This document shows, piece after piece, positions 36,000 through 48,547 of a stretch of 64,000 bases of DNA. Below the pieces are notes generated by a model. That model was not told the DNA's origin. It did not search any database and saw only the letters and a list, made by a program, of their open reading frames with translations. Positions within the stretch are counted from its first letter, which is position 1, and every line of letters begins with the position of its first letter. The position numbers and the translations under genes are program-made. This DNA comes from Nectonema munidae (Eukaryota; Nematomorpha; Nectonematoida; Nectonematidae): positions 496,001-560,000 of the forward strand of contig JAUIRK010001040.1 in the NCBI GenBank assembly GCA_030549495.1. Reading direction: 5' to 3'.

Positions 36000-36127
36000 T
36001 CTTTTCTGACCAGTGTATCATATATGATACATAACAATTTTATCTTCGTCTGCTTTTTTAAATAGTTTTGTATATGAATCTTCTGCTTTTTAATAAATAT
36101 CTTCTGATTTTACTTGTCACGAAAGTG
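36000..36127 (-). mobile_element. piggyBac-type MITE copy
   Basis: A single copy of the MITE that is split at 29120/32747, in opposite orientation. It has CTGACCAGTG, CATATATGATAC, CTTCGTCTGCTTTTTTAAAT and an end in CTTGTCACGAAAGTG followed by TTAA (36128-36131). The left TTAA is mutated. Confidence 0.75.
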
Positions 36128-36190
36128 TTAAAGTAAGAATTTGATTTGCTTAATATTTTAATAAATAACTATTAAAAAATAGCTTACATA

Positions 36191-36858
36191 CAGGGTCGGT
36201 TTCAAGCCGATTTGACCGATGTTATCAAATTGGGCCCCGCACCTGTGTGCCTTTTTCTGTATTATATGACGTACAAAATACTGCTTAAAACGTAAAATGA
36301 AAAGTGAGATCATTCTTCTCATAATATTAATTCATTATACATGATGATTTTTGTAAATTATCGTTATGTCACCTCCTTTAACAATGGGGGATTTTTTCAC
36401 CTTTCAAAATGTCGTGGAATGGCGTATTTTTTCTTACTTTTTTAAACATTTAAGTTTTCTACAGCTTCGAATTTCAAAAAGGAAATTTTATTTCTAAAAT
36501 TAAAAAAAATGTTTTTAAAATCACATGAAAAAAATGATTTTTTACCGACAACCAACCAAAATCTATAAATTTATGTTATAAAATTTAGTTTTTTATTACT
36601 TGAAGTCTTAGAAGGTTTTTAAAAATTAATAAACTACATTTTTAGAAAATTGCCTAGTTTACTTCTCTTAATGTTAAAAGTAAAGCAATAAAAGTATCCA
36701 TGTGCTTTTAAATTTTTTTATACCAAGCATTAAATGTCTTTTTTGGTTTTTATGTGTTTTTTATATTAAATATAAACACCGATAAATTTTACTATGTAGT
36801 GTCGGGGCCCCTCTATAAGATTTTTAATTCAGCCGCGCAATTCCTAGCACCGGGCCTG
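36191..36858. mobile_element. hAT MITE, 668 bp
   Basis: The ends are CAGGGTCGGTTTCAAG on the left and CAGGCCCGGTGCTAGG reading inward from the right. The flanks CTTACATA (36183-36190) and TTTACATA (36859-36866) agree at 7 of 8. GGGCCCC-like stretches lie just inside both ends. No coding sequence was found. Confidence 0.75.
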
Positions 36859-37067
36859 TTTACATATTCAAATTCTTCAGTAAATGAATGACAACATTTT
36901 GATGTTTTATTTGACATGGTTTGACCTATTAGTATTAGCTCGCATAACCCAAAGTTTTCCAAATATACCTTGTCGCAGTAAAACTATTTATATTGAAGGA
37001 TATTGAATTATAAGATTTAGACAAGGTATGCTTGAGATGTCACATTATATTTGTGTAGTGAGAAAAT

Positions 37068-37207
37068 AAAGGTAAAGGCACCGTGGGGTGTTTTCATCGA
37101 GAAGGCACAATTGCACCGCTTGTATCCAACTATGAGGAAAGTGGGCTTGAAGCGGAATTGAACCCAAGATCTTGAGTTATCGAAGCCAGTACCTAACCAA
37201 TCTTATA
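37068..37207 (-). repeat. tRNA-derived SINE, copy 2
   Basis: Reverse-oriented SINE, close to the 26225 copy. Shared parts include AAAGGTAAAGG at the tail, CACCGTGGGGTGTTTTCATC, CTTGAGTTATCGAAG and AACCCAAGATC around the decayed B-box. Confidence 0.75.
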
Positions 37208-37934
37208 CAGATGTCATTTTTATTTCTATAAACGAACTCATAGAGAACACTCAAGTTGCTTATGAACATAATCAATTGACGATAACTAACGAAACGAAAA
37301 CGTCGTTACCTGTTTCGTTAATGTAAACAATATTTGGTTCAACGATAACGATAACGAAAAATGAACCAAAATATCGTTATGGAAAAACGATAGTAATCCA
37401 TATTCGTGTTTATAGCTTTTATTCTATTTTCTCGAGAAAATTGTCGAGTCTCGAGAATTCTCAAACCAATTTCTCACTTTTCTCTGGGAGATTATTTTAT
37501 CGAGGCATCATGAAACTCCTACCTCAAAGGGTTAAGGGTATAAGTGTGGCACGACTGTAACAAGAAATGAAATTTGTTTTTTCCAATCTTCAGTTAAATT
37601 GAAAACGGGTAATTACCTTTTTAAAATTAAGTGAAGAAAGCAAGCGTCTGCGCTATTTATAAAATGCTATTGGATAAAGTGAGTAGTATTTAACAAAATC
37701 GATTTAAAGTATTTAACGCTTTCAGAGCGACTTTTTTTAAACGAATCATCTGCTCACTTTTTTCAATGAATTTTTATATAACTTAATGCAAACCATTTTT
37801 CCCCCATTCAATCTGAAAGAGTAAACTAAACTACTTTGTACACACTTCCTTAACCTATATAACATTTTTAGTTTCATTTTGTCTCTTTGCAATTCTGTTT
37901 CTTTTTAAATTTTTTTCATTTGGTATATTTATAT
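37208..37934. other. no recognised feature
   Basis: AT-rich sequence with repeated CGATAACG/CGTTATCG-like words at 37270-37390 (short inverted words around AACGAAAC). No gene or bounded element was recognised. Confidence 0.4.
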
Positions 37935-38278
37935 TAGAGATGTATCGAATGTCAATTTTTTACATCCATCCAAAATAAACTTTTATGCGGATGCTGATAT
38001 AAAATATTTTAAAAAAGTTATATGTTTTATATTTTACAGTATCTTACTATTTTAATCCATTTTTTATATTTTTTTACAAGAATTTAAAGACATAACAAAT
38101 CTTGTAAGTTTTGAACAAAAAAATGCGAAACGTTTCAATAGATATTTATAAAAATTGATTTAAAATTGCGGAAGCGGATGTTAACATGAAAAAATCCGCG
38201 GATGAAGATGTAAAGCGGATGTAAATATTTTTTGCGGATGATGGGCATATGCGGATGCAGATATCCGATACATCTCTA
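37935..38278. mobile_element. hAT MITE, 344 bp, exact target duplication
   Basis: The ends TAGAGATGTATCG and CGATACATCTCTA are perfect inverted repeats over 13 bp, flanked by an exact 8-bp duplication ATTTATAT (37927-37934 and 38279-38286). The interior repeats GCGGATG several times. A partial second copy lies at about 42025-42145. Confidence 0.9.
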
Positions 38279-38639
38279 ATTTATATCACTTTGACGGCTA
38301 CTGTTTTTAATTTTTTGATATTTTTATCACTCTTTACACGATCAAATAATTTTTCTTCATTAACTTTGAATTCATAAATTTTAATAAAAAAGAGGATTGA
38401 AGAAATAAATTTATTTGTTGATAAAAATAGCGAACTTTTGTCAATGAATAGCTGCTATTCGGATTTGGCCTTTTTGAATATTTCGTTAAACATGATGAGA
38501 AATGCAATTTTGACTGTATTGCTCATTTTAAAGGTTGCTCTTTGATTATGTTTTGAAAAGTGTTTTTTCTTTACAAAATTTTGCTATTTTTATCATCAAA
38601 TAAATTTATTTTATTTAATACTCTTTTTTTTTTTAACTA

Positions 38640-38870
38640 ATAATAATGTTTGGATTTCAAAAGAATATGAAAAAAGTGAAATTAAAAATTTAGGGCTTCA
38701 AGTTAATGAAAGAATACAAGTGCAAAAAGACAAAATGCAAGTGCAAAAAGACAAAATAGAATTGCAAAAAGACAAATTTGAATTACAAAAGGACAAAATT
38801 AGAATTGCTAATGGACAAAATATAATTGCTAAAGGACAAAATAGAATTGCAAAATAACAAAATAGAACTA
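38640..38870 (+). repeat. 18-21 bp minisatellite encoding a KDK-LQ heptad-like repeat
   Basis: About nine tandem units of the form AAAAAGACAAAATAGAATTG. In the plus frame the upstream 20 codons (NNVWISKEYEKSEIKNLGLQ) run open into VQKDKMQVQKDKIELQKDK and similar, a coiled-coil-like pattern, before the frame changes. It could be a decayed exon of an unknown gene or a repeat that happens to be open. No start codon or splice site could be assigned. Confidence 0.45.
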
Positions 38871-41654
38871 AATATGGTTATATTTACCTAATAAACAGAG
38901 GCTAATGCCTTTTGCTTTAATGATACCACTACTACTCATGTTTTCAAAATGTTTCTTCATCATTCCTTTCTCTCTATACCTTCTTTTTATATATATCCTC
39001 CTTTTTCTAACCTCTCACCCCAAACGTAAGACTTTATAGCGTATTTCCACCAAACAGACACACATACACAATTTTGGTATACATCTTACCACTTATCTTA
39101 AAAAAGACCGCAAAGATCGAAATATTGATCATTTATTTGAATACCCGTGATTAGAAATAAATTCGCCTTTTTTATAATTTAATTATCATTCTTTGTTTTC
39201 AAAATAAGTAGAGAAAAATTGCTGATCTTGATAGTTAATAGGCATTGGAAATTTTCTGGGAAAAACACTCGATATGTTGCTTCTCCAAAATGTGGTTGTG
39301 ATGAGTTCATTAAGTAGGGTTTTGAGCCAGAGGAGAGGTAGGGGGCGGGATTTATGATGATTGCATGTTTCATTTAAAGTTGGTGTATCGCTTATTAACA
39401 AGCTACTGTGTGAAATGGCGAATTCACATTTCAAAAACTTTTATTTACAAGCTTTTTCAGTTTCCTCCCATTTTTTATGAGCGAAAAAAGACAGTCAACA
39501 TCTCGACCCCACCCATACATTTTTTGTTACGAAAAAGTTAAATAAAAATAGCTGTAATAGTTTTTTATCACGAAAAAATAAATGAATTTTTTTTTATAAT
39601 TTTTACTTATTACTAAACTTTCGGTAATATCTACATTATTACTAGATATCTCTAAAATTTATTTGCAGAACAAGTAAGTTTTAATTTTTTGTTTGGTATC
39701 TAAAAGAAAAGTCTGTTTTTCATCCCCCCTCCTTTTCCCAAAATTTTTATCATGAAAAAGTTATATAAAAATATCACAAAAAAATTCCTCCACTCCTACC
39801 AACTTTAAAAGTAATTTTTAATCGCGCTAAATCATCTCCATCACGCTACTAAACCACAAAGGCACATGGAAATACCATATGTGATGATGATGAGACAATT
39901 TTGCATCAGACTTGCCAAAATAACAAAGAAAAACAATATCAAACACATAAATAGAATTATACACACAAACTGTCAAAATAATAATAATAATAATAATAAT
40001 CTTTCTACACTTAAAGGTAAACGGTTATATAAACAGATTGCAGCCACAAATCGAGTCATCTCACAGCAAATACTACCCATAAAAGCAAGACACACACACT
40101 TGCACAACTTAGAGCCAACTTCGCGAATATCTCCACAAAATCGATCCCAAAACACTAATCAATCCACTTTCTCCACTCTGCAACCAGCGCATACACACTC
40201 TTTTCAATTGTCCCCACATATACACAACATTAGAACACATGCTTATTATATGATCTAACTCATGCCAAGTCGTAAACTTACTAGCAAAGTGGGAAACAAC
40301 TTGGATCTAAAAACTATTATCCATTTGTAGAAGCCAGCAGTAGCTAATGGTGGTTTTCATGTAAGTTGACTGAATTTACACTTTTTATCGCTGCTTCTAC
40401 GAAATTATACACTTTCCATGTGATTTCCTTGCAAAGTAATTACTTCAATAAAATAACTTCTATTTGACTGACAGATAACTCTACCAATGAGATAGCGTAA
40501 TCTCGGGGCCAACAAAAACAGGTAAACTAAACTATCTTTAAGTAAGCGTTTCAGTTAACTAGGTGTTTCGTTAGTAAAGCAGATAGATAGTAAGCAAGGT
40601 CTTTTGAAGCATAATGTTTGGGCGCATACTACTCATGATATGATATATCCAAAAAATTTAAAAGAAGATGTAGAAAAATTAAGGAACTTGTGAGAAACTC
40701 CTTAACCACTCAAATTTGATTTTCCTAAGAAACTTTCACTAATCGACTCTTTCTCCATTTTCTTTTAAATAAAAAAGGGGGTAGAATGTTGACAATCCTA
40801 ACATTGTTCGAATTCTTGTATTGAAACAGGAGGCGTTACCACACGCACACACAGAAAATCATTGCTGTTGCTTGCTTTAATTTTCTAGCATGCTAATACT
40901 TTTTTTATAACTTGAAAACAGTGTTAGTGTACACCGAAATTAATTGTTATTTTTAATAAAATAAATTTCCTTCTCATTCAATTATTATTTTCTTCAAATT
41001 AATTATCGATTTAAAATGGAAAATCCAAGTTCAATTTTTAAATTAATACTTTTTTGTTCTTAACAAGTTTTCGGTATCTTTCAAAAATGTATCCGATAAT
41101 AATATATTCTTTTATCAGAATGTTTTTAATTAATTATTCAAATTAACCTTAAAAGCTCTCAAATAAGGATTTTAAAAATCACTATTTTTGAAAGCTTTAG
41201 TCATATTTTCTTTGTTTCTGTCACATTTTTTCTTTAATTTTTTTGAAATAAAATTCTTTTTTTTTTTTTAAAAAATTTGTGACCATTGAGAATTCATTTT
41301 TCAGGCATGAGGTTGTATTTGGCGATCCCAACGCTAAGTTTGCTTACTTCTGCTATCTATTGACGTAATTTCAAAAGGCCAGACAACATTTTGTCTGAAA
41401 TATCACATTAAAAATTTATATAATAATAACATAAAAGTGTAGACATATGAAAGTAAAATTGCACACTTTTCTTGAATTAAAATGAACTAAAGAGGAAGCA
41501 AATCGTGGCTATTCAAATTGATTGAAATTTTCTTGAATTATTTCGCTAACAACGTCGAGCGGAAATTAACATTTTCTAATATACTTTTTTCCCTTATAAA
41601 TTACGAAAATGTTTTTTCCATTCCTTTCAAAATGACTCCTTTTTTTTCAATGTT
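38871..41654. other. non-coding AT-rich DNA with an (AAT)n run
   Basis: About 2.8 kb without recognised genes. It has a short (AAT)n tract at 39976-40002 and many simple T and A runs. The open frames at 39179-39434 (minus) and 39866-40258 (plus) are unmatched and biased in composition. Confidence 0.5.
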
Positions 41655-41800
41655 GCAAGCTCTAGTGATTAACGTTGTGGTTACATGCTTGCTTCGATAC
41701 CCCAAAATCTCGGGTTCGATCCAACATCAATCCTTCCGTGCTCATAGTAAGACTCAAGCTCTTCATTTGCCCCTTGTCAATAAGCCAGACTCCAGATACA
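41655..41800 (+). repeat. tRNA-derived SINE, decayed copy
   Basis: The head has TGGTTACATGCTTGCTTCGATA and the B-box GGGTTCGATCC, followed by CATCAATCCTTCCGTGCTCATAGT, recognisable against the 52880 copy (GCATCAAGCCTGTTTTCCTCATAGT). The tail is not recognisable. Confidence 0.55.
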
Positions 41801-42024
41801 GGGGGGGGGCTGATTTTTATGGGGCTGATACTATAACAAAGTGAATACTTTGTCGATATAACGTCTAACAAAAGTCAACTGGCATGGCATAACTCCACCT
41901 ACGTTTATCTCGGTTCTGAATTCTACAAATATCTTTGTGAAATCTTTCGCTGTGCTCGTTGCTAACATCTTATAAGTTTTCACGATCAAAAATTCCGAAA
42001 AAACTTTTCGGTATACAGAAAAAA

Positions 42025-42145
42025 GGAAAATGTCTGATGCGGATGTTGAAACTTAAATGTTCCGCGGATGATGATGTTAAGAGGATGTAAAATTTTTGCT
42101 GATGATTCTCATCTGTGGATGCGGATATCCGATGCATCTCTTGTA
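42025..42145. mobile_element. fragment of the 37935-type hAT MITE
   Basis: It shares GATGCGGATGTT, CCGCGGATGATGATGTTAAG and the end GGATGCGGATATCCGATGCATCTCT with the right half of the MITE at 37935-38278. The other end is missing. Confidence 0.6.
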
Positions 42146-42341
42146 CGAATCTAAAAAATGAACTTTAAGAGACATATTGCTCTTAAGGATGTTTATTAAT
42201 CAGATGTGGGATCCAACCTTTTAGCTTGTCCTATGAGACCAATTTTTGTTTACTAGCTTGTGTTAAAAAATAGGTCGTTTTGGTGTATCCTGTCTAAGTC
42301 ACCGTTTTCGTTTACTAACCGTTTAATCGCCATTGGTCCAC

Positions 42342-42693
42342 TTGTGGATTCAAAATTCAAAGTATGTTTTAAAATAGAAAAAACATGTTTTTGCTTTATT
42401 TTTTGATAATATGATAGTAGACAGGGCCGTATCAAGGGATCGTGGCGCCCCAGCCCCAGGGCAAAGGTCCTGAATGGAGCCCCTCGCCCCTTGCTTTTTC
42501 TTTTCTCACCTCATAATTTATTATTTTGTGGATTCAAAATTCAAAGTATGTTTTAAAATAGAAAAAACATATTTTTGCTTTATTTTTTGATAATATGATA
42601 GTAGACAGGGCCGTATCAAGGGATCGTGGCGCCCCAGCCCCAGGGCAAAGGTCCTGAATGGAGCCCCTCGCCCCTTGCTTTTTCTTTTCTCAC
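42342..42693. repeat. recent tandem duplication (168-bp unit, offset 184 bp)
   Basis: 42342-42509 is repeated at 42526-42693 with almost no differences, separated by a 16-bp linker. The unit spans piggyBac-internal sequence, the target octamer and the first ~90 bp of the hAT element, so it arose after the hAT insertion. Confidence 0.9.
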
Positions 42694-43138
42694 TCATCCC
42701 CACCCCATTCTGGCTTAAAAAGTGATTTAGAAAAAAATGCTCACATTTTTATTAAGCCGCATAATTCAGATATATACTGACTGAGTCGAAGACAGTCTCC
42801 ATTAGATGTTCATTTTTCGTGTTTTAGCAGCAGCAAAATTATCGATGACTTTGTCAAAATCAACACAATCGAGAACTTCTTTCTCAATGCTCATAAGAGC
42901 CAGACTTTGGAGGCGGGCTTGCCCCATAGTTCTCCTTTGGTAGAACTTAAGTTTTAGCTTGCTGAAGGATCTTTCATAGGATGCAATAGAAGTTCTTTTC
43001 TTTTCAGAAAGTTCATTTTTTTTAGAAGTCCATTTTTTACACCCCCTAAGGTTGTTGACTGGGCAATGAAATGGCGCCCCCCTACGTGTGGCGCCCTGGG
43101 CAATGGCCCCCATTGCCCTCCCCCTTGATACGGCCCTG
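42606..43138 (-). mobile_element. hAT element (non-autonomous, transposase tail retained)
   Basis: Inverted ends CAGGGCCGTATCAAGGG and, from the right, CAGGGCCGTATCAAGGG match over 17 bp. The flanks ATAGTAGA (42598-42605) and ATATTAGA (43139-43146) agree at 7 of 8. Frame 42802-43113 (minus) has ASYERSFSKLKLKFYQRR, QARLQSLALMSIE and DFDKVIDNFAAAKTRK, the C-terminal end of a ZMYM1-type hAT transposase. The rest of the transposase is deleted. Confidence 0.85.
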
Positions 43139-44199
43139 ATATTAGAGGCTTTAATTGATCACGCTAAATGAAAAATCATAAATAAAATTTGTTTTTATTA
43201 ACAAAAAATTCAAACAAATTTTTTAGGCAAACATTTATTTAAAATGATTTCAAACAAAAACTTTTTGGATCCACTTGTGGACCATTGGCGTATTCGGATA
43301 ACAATTTATACTTTATACATGGCAAGTAAGAAACTGAAAAATTATCCGATTTACATCTTTTGTTCGTGTTATAGCACATCTTTTTTCTTGATTATGAAGG
43401 ATTGATATGCCTATTTCTACTGCTAAAATATCATATTATTTTCATGCAGATTTATTTACAAATTGTTTATGAAAATCACCGCATGCGTGAGACGACGAGT
43501 TTATATATAATCAATTTTACGGCTAATGTTCCCAGCACGCTGAGGTTTAGCCGGTTTTTACCACTATAGCATCTAATCTCTCATTATTTTGCGTCTCCAT
43601 TCATCTCTATTTTTCTAAGACGAGTTTCATGTAAAACTTTTGTGACACTCCCCTTTCCTGCAGTGAATATGCGTAAAGAATAAATAAATCTCACATTGTT
43701 TATTTATACGCACATAAATAATAATCAATGAACAAAATCAATGAGGCTGGTTCTAGTTTCTTTAGGATTCACATTCCATACGTGCTATCACCATACATGG
43801 GAAGAATCTATCATATTAGATTACGAATCTTATGATGCTGTGTATAAACAAAACTTGCTCTCTTTTTTATAATTTACACGGATAGGAATGGACAAATTCA
43901 ATAAAATAAAAGAAATGAACGCGGTGGTGCGGAATCGTTTTTGTGCTTTGCGCAAGATATTTTTCGAGGTCGTTATCATGTTCATCTCACATTCATTATA
44001 ATCTCTATATTTTATGGTCCTCTCGTTTTCTCTATTCTTGTAAAACTTTAGTTTTCCTTTTTTTTCAATTGGTCTTTACTTTTATTTAATTTTCTGCATT
44101 TGTCGCTAACCTTTGTTGCTACTCTCTATATCCCTCATCGTATTTTTTTCTCAGTTACTTTCTGTTTCTGTATTATTTCTTGTTGAAATGAAGTTTAAG

Positions 44200-45720
44200 C
44201 ATTTATCTTCTACTTTGGCGCTTTTGGAAGAAGACGATTCTTTGGAAACATTACTCCTATTGACTTTGTCATACTTCCTCCAAGTGAAAATAATGTTGTT
44301 ACCGATACAGAAGACATTGATGAATATGATATAAAGATGCCTGTGGAGAAATCGAAGTGAATGTTTCGGATGTTGAAGAAGATGAGGTTCATACTTGTCG
44401 ATGGAAAAAAACTTTTTTCGGATAAAACCCTCATCTCATGTTCACATATTGAAAGTTGCGAAACTTCTTGAGACATTGCTTTGGAGCCTATTGATTTCTT
44501 TTACAAAGTTTTTCCAAAAGAATACATGGAAATGTTATCCGAGACATCTTATGCAAACCAAAAAAATGAAATAGTATCTTTAGATTGGAAAGATATAGGT
44601 ATTTTTATTGGATTCATAATTTTATCTGGCTACCATTTATTACCCAGAGAGGAGGATTTCTGGTCGACTCAATTAGATCTTGGCGTACAATTGGTTAGTT
44701 AAGTAATGCCAAGAAAGAGATTTAGGGAAATTAAAAAATATTTCCATATTGTTGACAATAGTAGAATCGACTTGAAAGACAAAATGGCAAAAGTTAAACC
44801 ATTATATGAAATGTTAAATTTAAATTTTGCTAAATTCAGTCATTTCATATAAGAACATAAGCATAGATGAGTCTACATTTCCTTACTATGGGCCTCACAC
44901 ATGTAAGCAATTTATAAGAGGTAAACCCATTAGATTTTGGTATGAAATTTGGTGCATGTGTTCATCTTCGGGTTGTCCTTTAGCTTTGCACATTTATCAA
45001 GGTAAAGAGCAAAATTTTTCGGTCAAAAAGATGCCATTAGGTATGCAGGTTGTCAAAAATTTCATCGAAGCGTTAGAAAATCCTTCGAGACAGATCTATT
45101 TTGACCACCTCATATAATAATCTTTTAAAAAATTTAAGCGAACAAAACATAAAAGCAATAGGCACCGTTAGAAGTAGTAGAACTAATAAGCGTCCTTTGA
45201 TCGAGGATAAAGATCCAAAGAAAGTCTGTACTCAAAATCAAATGGGAAAAATCAAACGATATTCTCCCTTTTGGAGAAGAAAAAAATTGAAATTGAATGT
45301 CCTCATCTCATTGCAAAGTACAATCAAGGAATGGGTGGAGTTGAAGTTTTTGGCAAGCTTTAGCAGCTTACAGACCCAAAGTAAAGTAAAAAAAATGGTG
45401 GTGGCCTTTAGCAATGCATGCTACAAATGTTTCAGTAGTTGGTGCATGGAAAGGTTATGGAAATACGTATCCAGAAAGTAAGCTTTCACACGTCAATTTT
45501 CGTAGAGAAATCACATTGCATTTGTTACAACTGAAATGTAACCTGGACCTTTATTGCATCTTTCTAAAACTCAAGATGTGTTGGTGGACATTATTTAGTC
45601 TCTGTTTCGAGTCAGCAACAAAGAAAATGCGTTTCAATTTTATGTTGCTATGCTTGCCAAAAGAACATACACAGAGATTGCTTTCCACTTTACAATCAAT
45701 ACTTTTTTGAGTTTTTTAAT
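44200..45720 (+). pseudogene. piggyBac transposase (copy 3)
   Basis: The transposase is spread over several frames. N-terminal acidic part: TPIDFVILPPSENNVV and TEDIDEYDIKMPVE (about 44250-44360). Next are EPIDFFYKVFPKEYMEML and DWKDIGIFIGFIILSGYH (44481-44702), then MPRKRFREIKKYFHIVDN (44707-44760). The catalytic core is NISIDESTFPYYGPHTCKQF (first Asp) with KPIRFWYEIWCMCSS (44827-45117). The region of the second Asp reads QIYFDHL. The third-Asp region reads KYNQGMGGVEVFGKL. Frame changes occur between all blocks. No Cys-rich tail was recognised. Confidence 0.8.
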
Positions 45721-45784
45721 ATTGAATAAAGTTTTGTTTTTTACATTTTTTGTTTGCACTTTTCGCCATAAGTGGACCATTTAA

Positions 45785-47395
45785 TTACACAATGATCACT
45801 TGTTTTGTTTTTAATTTTTTTCTTAAACTTATATGAAAATATCAATATTAATAATGTTATTCTAAAAAAGTTTTAAAAAACTACTCTTATTGGGTTTGGC
45901 AATTAAACGGGTACACGAGAATAGATTAAACATTTAGACGGTGTTCACGTTTAAAACATATATTCAAAATGTTAACTGTTTCCAGTATTGAAAAGGTATT
46001 TAATTTTGCACGTAGGAATCGTACAATAAAATACGTATATAGCATCTTGGCAAACTTCTTTGCTGTGTTTATTGCCTCCTCAGTTTTGCCAAGTCCCCAA
46101 TACAAACCATTCTTCTGTCTTGTTAGGCATTCATTTAGTTTATCGTTAGTTATGTTAATGTTATCCAGTAACTAGCTTAGATAGTTGATTCAGTATATTT
46201 ATTAGCGTCAACACTATGTCCTCTTGAAACAGATGTTGTGTCAATCAGCAATTTGGCCGAAAATCGTGCTCCTACCCTTTCATATATTTATCATGGGTGC
46301 AGTTTTACAACTACAAATTTTCTGAATGGACCCTAATGGCAATTGAATTAAGTATCATATCATACCTATTATTTTAATCTCTTGTGTAAAACAGGTGTGT
46401 ACTTTTTAGTTTTAACTTATTTTTTTTGGCGCTAAAATAATTATACCATACAAATTGACAAAAGGATATTTTGCTTCAAAATATGTAACAGTCAATTTTA
46501 TTAGCATAAAATACCTAGAGGTATTTTGCTAACCCGTTAACTGTCTGCTTAATTAACTAGAATTCTAAATATTGTATTTTTAATGAGGCGAATTGTATAA
46601 TAAATCAATTATTATTTCCTTTAATTAGTTTTTTACCAAATCTATCCTCTATCTTTGTTTAAAGTACTGAATTTACCTTTATTTTTTTTATATTATACGT
46701 CAAAAATCCGTTCTGCTTGAAACTGTCTTACAAAAAATGATTCGGTCACCAAATTTTCTTAAATTTACTATTTGATTCTTGTTGTTTCATTCTGGAATAT
46801 ATTGAAATATTTTGATTGGATCCGTTTATAAGTCTGCCCTGACAACTTTCAAGACTCCCTGCTCTGTACGCCGTATAAAGAAAGTTGAAAAATTGTGGCG
46901 TTACAATTGAATACCAAGTTTATGAGCGGGAAAATTCACGAATTTCATATTATTTAAAATTGTAATTTTTTCACAAATTTTTAAAGATTGGTAAAAATGA
47001 TATAACCATGTATCTTTTGTTCATGAATTATTATTATTCTTAAAAGACTTGAGCGTTGAAAGTAGCATTAGAAGTGCTTGTTCTGGTTTTTGGAAAGAGC
47101 ATCGAAGCACTTAGAAATCTTCTTAATGATTTTCTGATTCTTGGCTTTATTGGCAATAAACTTAATCAATTTTTTTTTACATTTTTCGTTGCTTCACAGA
47201 TCTTGGAATGTGAACTAATATAATTTAGAAGAGAGAATGAGTAAACTTTGCCTGGTCAACATTTGCAAAGTTGAACATTCATCCATCTAATAATAATAAT
47301 TGTAATTGTAAACAAGGACATCATAAAAATTTCTTTCTGTATCTTTAATCAGTTAGTTAGTGAACTTTTGGTTCGGTTCATTAACTTGATAGGTA
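45785..47395. other. AT-rich DNA, nothing recognised
   Basis: About 1.6 kb of AT-rich sequence. TAACCCGTTAACTGTCTGC at 46529 resembles piggyBac-type MITE ends but no partner end was found. Confidence 0.45.
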
Positions 47396-47520
47396 AATAG
47401 CTCAACGCTATAATGGAGTATTTTCATCGAGACGTCACATTTGCGCCGCCTGCTAACTATTACTGCTATAAAGCCCAATAGCGAGTGAAACATAGATCTT
47501 TTGTCGCATAGACATTTTAC
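47396..47520 (-). repeat. SINE relic, strongly decayed
   Basis: Reading in reverse it keeps GTATTTTCATCGAGACG, CATTTGCGCC and GTGAAACATAGATCTTTTG at the spacing of the other SINE copies (compare GTGTTTTCATCGAGAAGG at 37090). Confidence 0.4.
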
Positions 47521-48547
47521 CTCTTCTACATTCTATCGTGACCCCTTATGGAAAGATGTGTAATTGGAATCTTAGCTAAATGAGATAAAAACTGTCAGAA
47601 GTGATCTTCAACTTTTAAATGGTCTCTTAATAAGTACTATAACTAAATTCTCTTTTAAAAGGAAAAATGGTTGTTGTTGTTGATGTTGCAAAGATTTACA
47701 AGGTTTTTTCAACTTGAATGTTATCTACTTTTTCGAATACCCCCATTCACTGTTAGCTCCATTTTAACTAATTGACAGGTTTTGTTCTTTTTCCCATGAT
47801 AACCTGCCATGCCTTTCTCAAAGTTATAAGAAGACATCCATGATTATCTAATGCATTCCCTTCAATGAAGTCTTTTTCCAATCTCCCAAAATTTGAATTT
47901 AATTATATTCACATAGTAGTAAGACCTGAAAATGTGAAATATTATTATCATAATCATCATCATCATCATTGTTACTATCAACGATTAAAATAAAGTCGAT
48001 AAAGCTCCTTGATGAGAGAAAGCCAAATTATTGTATTTTTATAGATGATATTCGTGTATTGAAAATCTTTCATTCAAATTTAATAGCATGTACAATTTGT
48101 AATTTGTCTAATTCAGTGAGAATAAAAAATTTCATCTTAGCTGTTTCTTATTATAATATTTTCATTATAAATCTAATTGAAAAGCTAAGAGTGATATTCA
48201 AGTTCTAATTTTGTTCAAAAAAGCATATATGTGTACCTCCTTATCCTAATCATTTAATAGTAGTTGCAATTTCTAACATTTTTGATTTTCTGTTTGCATT
48301 TTGCTTTTCATGCAAATTTAAAAGATGGCCTATACAAAATCTTTTTCCATTTTCATTCGCATTCGCTGCATATATATAAATAAATAAACGAATAATGGAA
48401 AGGCACTCTCTCACTCTACCTCTAATCTTGAGCATTCAAATGTATTCCTCAATTTGCATTGGAATGGCATTAGTGTTAGTATTAGAATTAGTATTGGAGT
48501 CGTTGTTAGTGTTCGGGCTGAAGCTTAGTGTTTGTGTAATCGTACAA
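47521..48547. other. no recognised feature
   Basis: AT-rich sequence with a short (ATC)n run at 47945-47970. Open frames here are short and unmatched. Confidence 0.4.

Larger units (their letters stand above)
42327..45780 (+). mobile_element. piggyBac transposon (copy 3)
   Basis: TTAA sites lie at 42323-42326 and 45781-45784. The left end contains TGGTCCACTTGTGG and the right end, read inward, ATGGTCCACTTATGG. A transposase relic occupies about 44200-45720 on the plus strand. A further inverted copy of the end motif (GGATCCACTTGTGGACCATTGGCG, 43267-43290) lies inside, either as a subterminal repeat or as the end of a separate short element. A hAT fragment and a tandem duplication sit at 42342-43138. 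Boundaries rest on TTAA plus the shared core motif, so they are tentative. Confidence 0.55.

Noticed and set aside
39866-40258. 130-codon plus frame rich in Asn, Thr and His
   Set aside because: Low-complexity composition with an (AAT)n run inside, no motif, no splice context; an overlapping minus frame is equally open.
46529-46560. piggyBac-type MITE end (TAACCCGTTAACTGTCTGC)
   Set aside because: Only one end is visible and the TTAA context is ambiguous, so it was not listed as an element.
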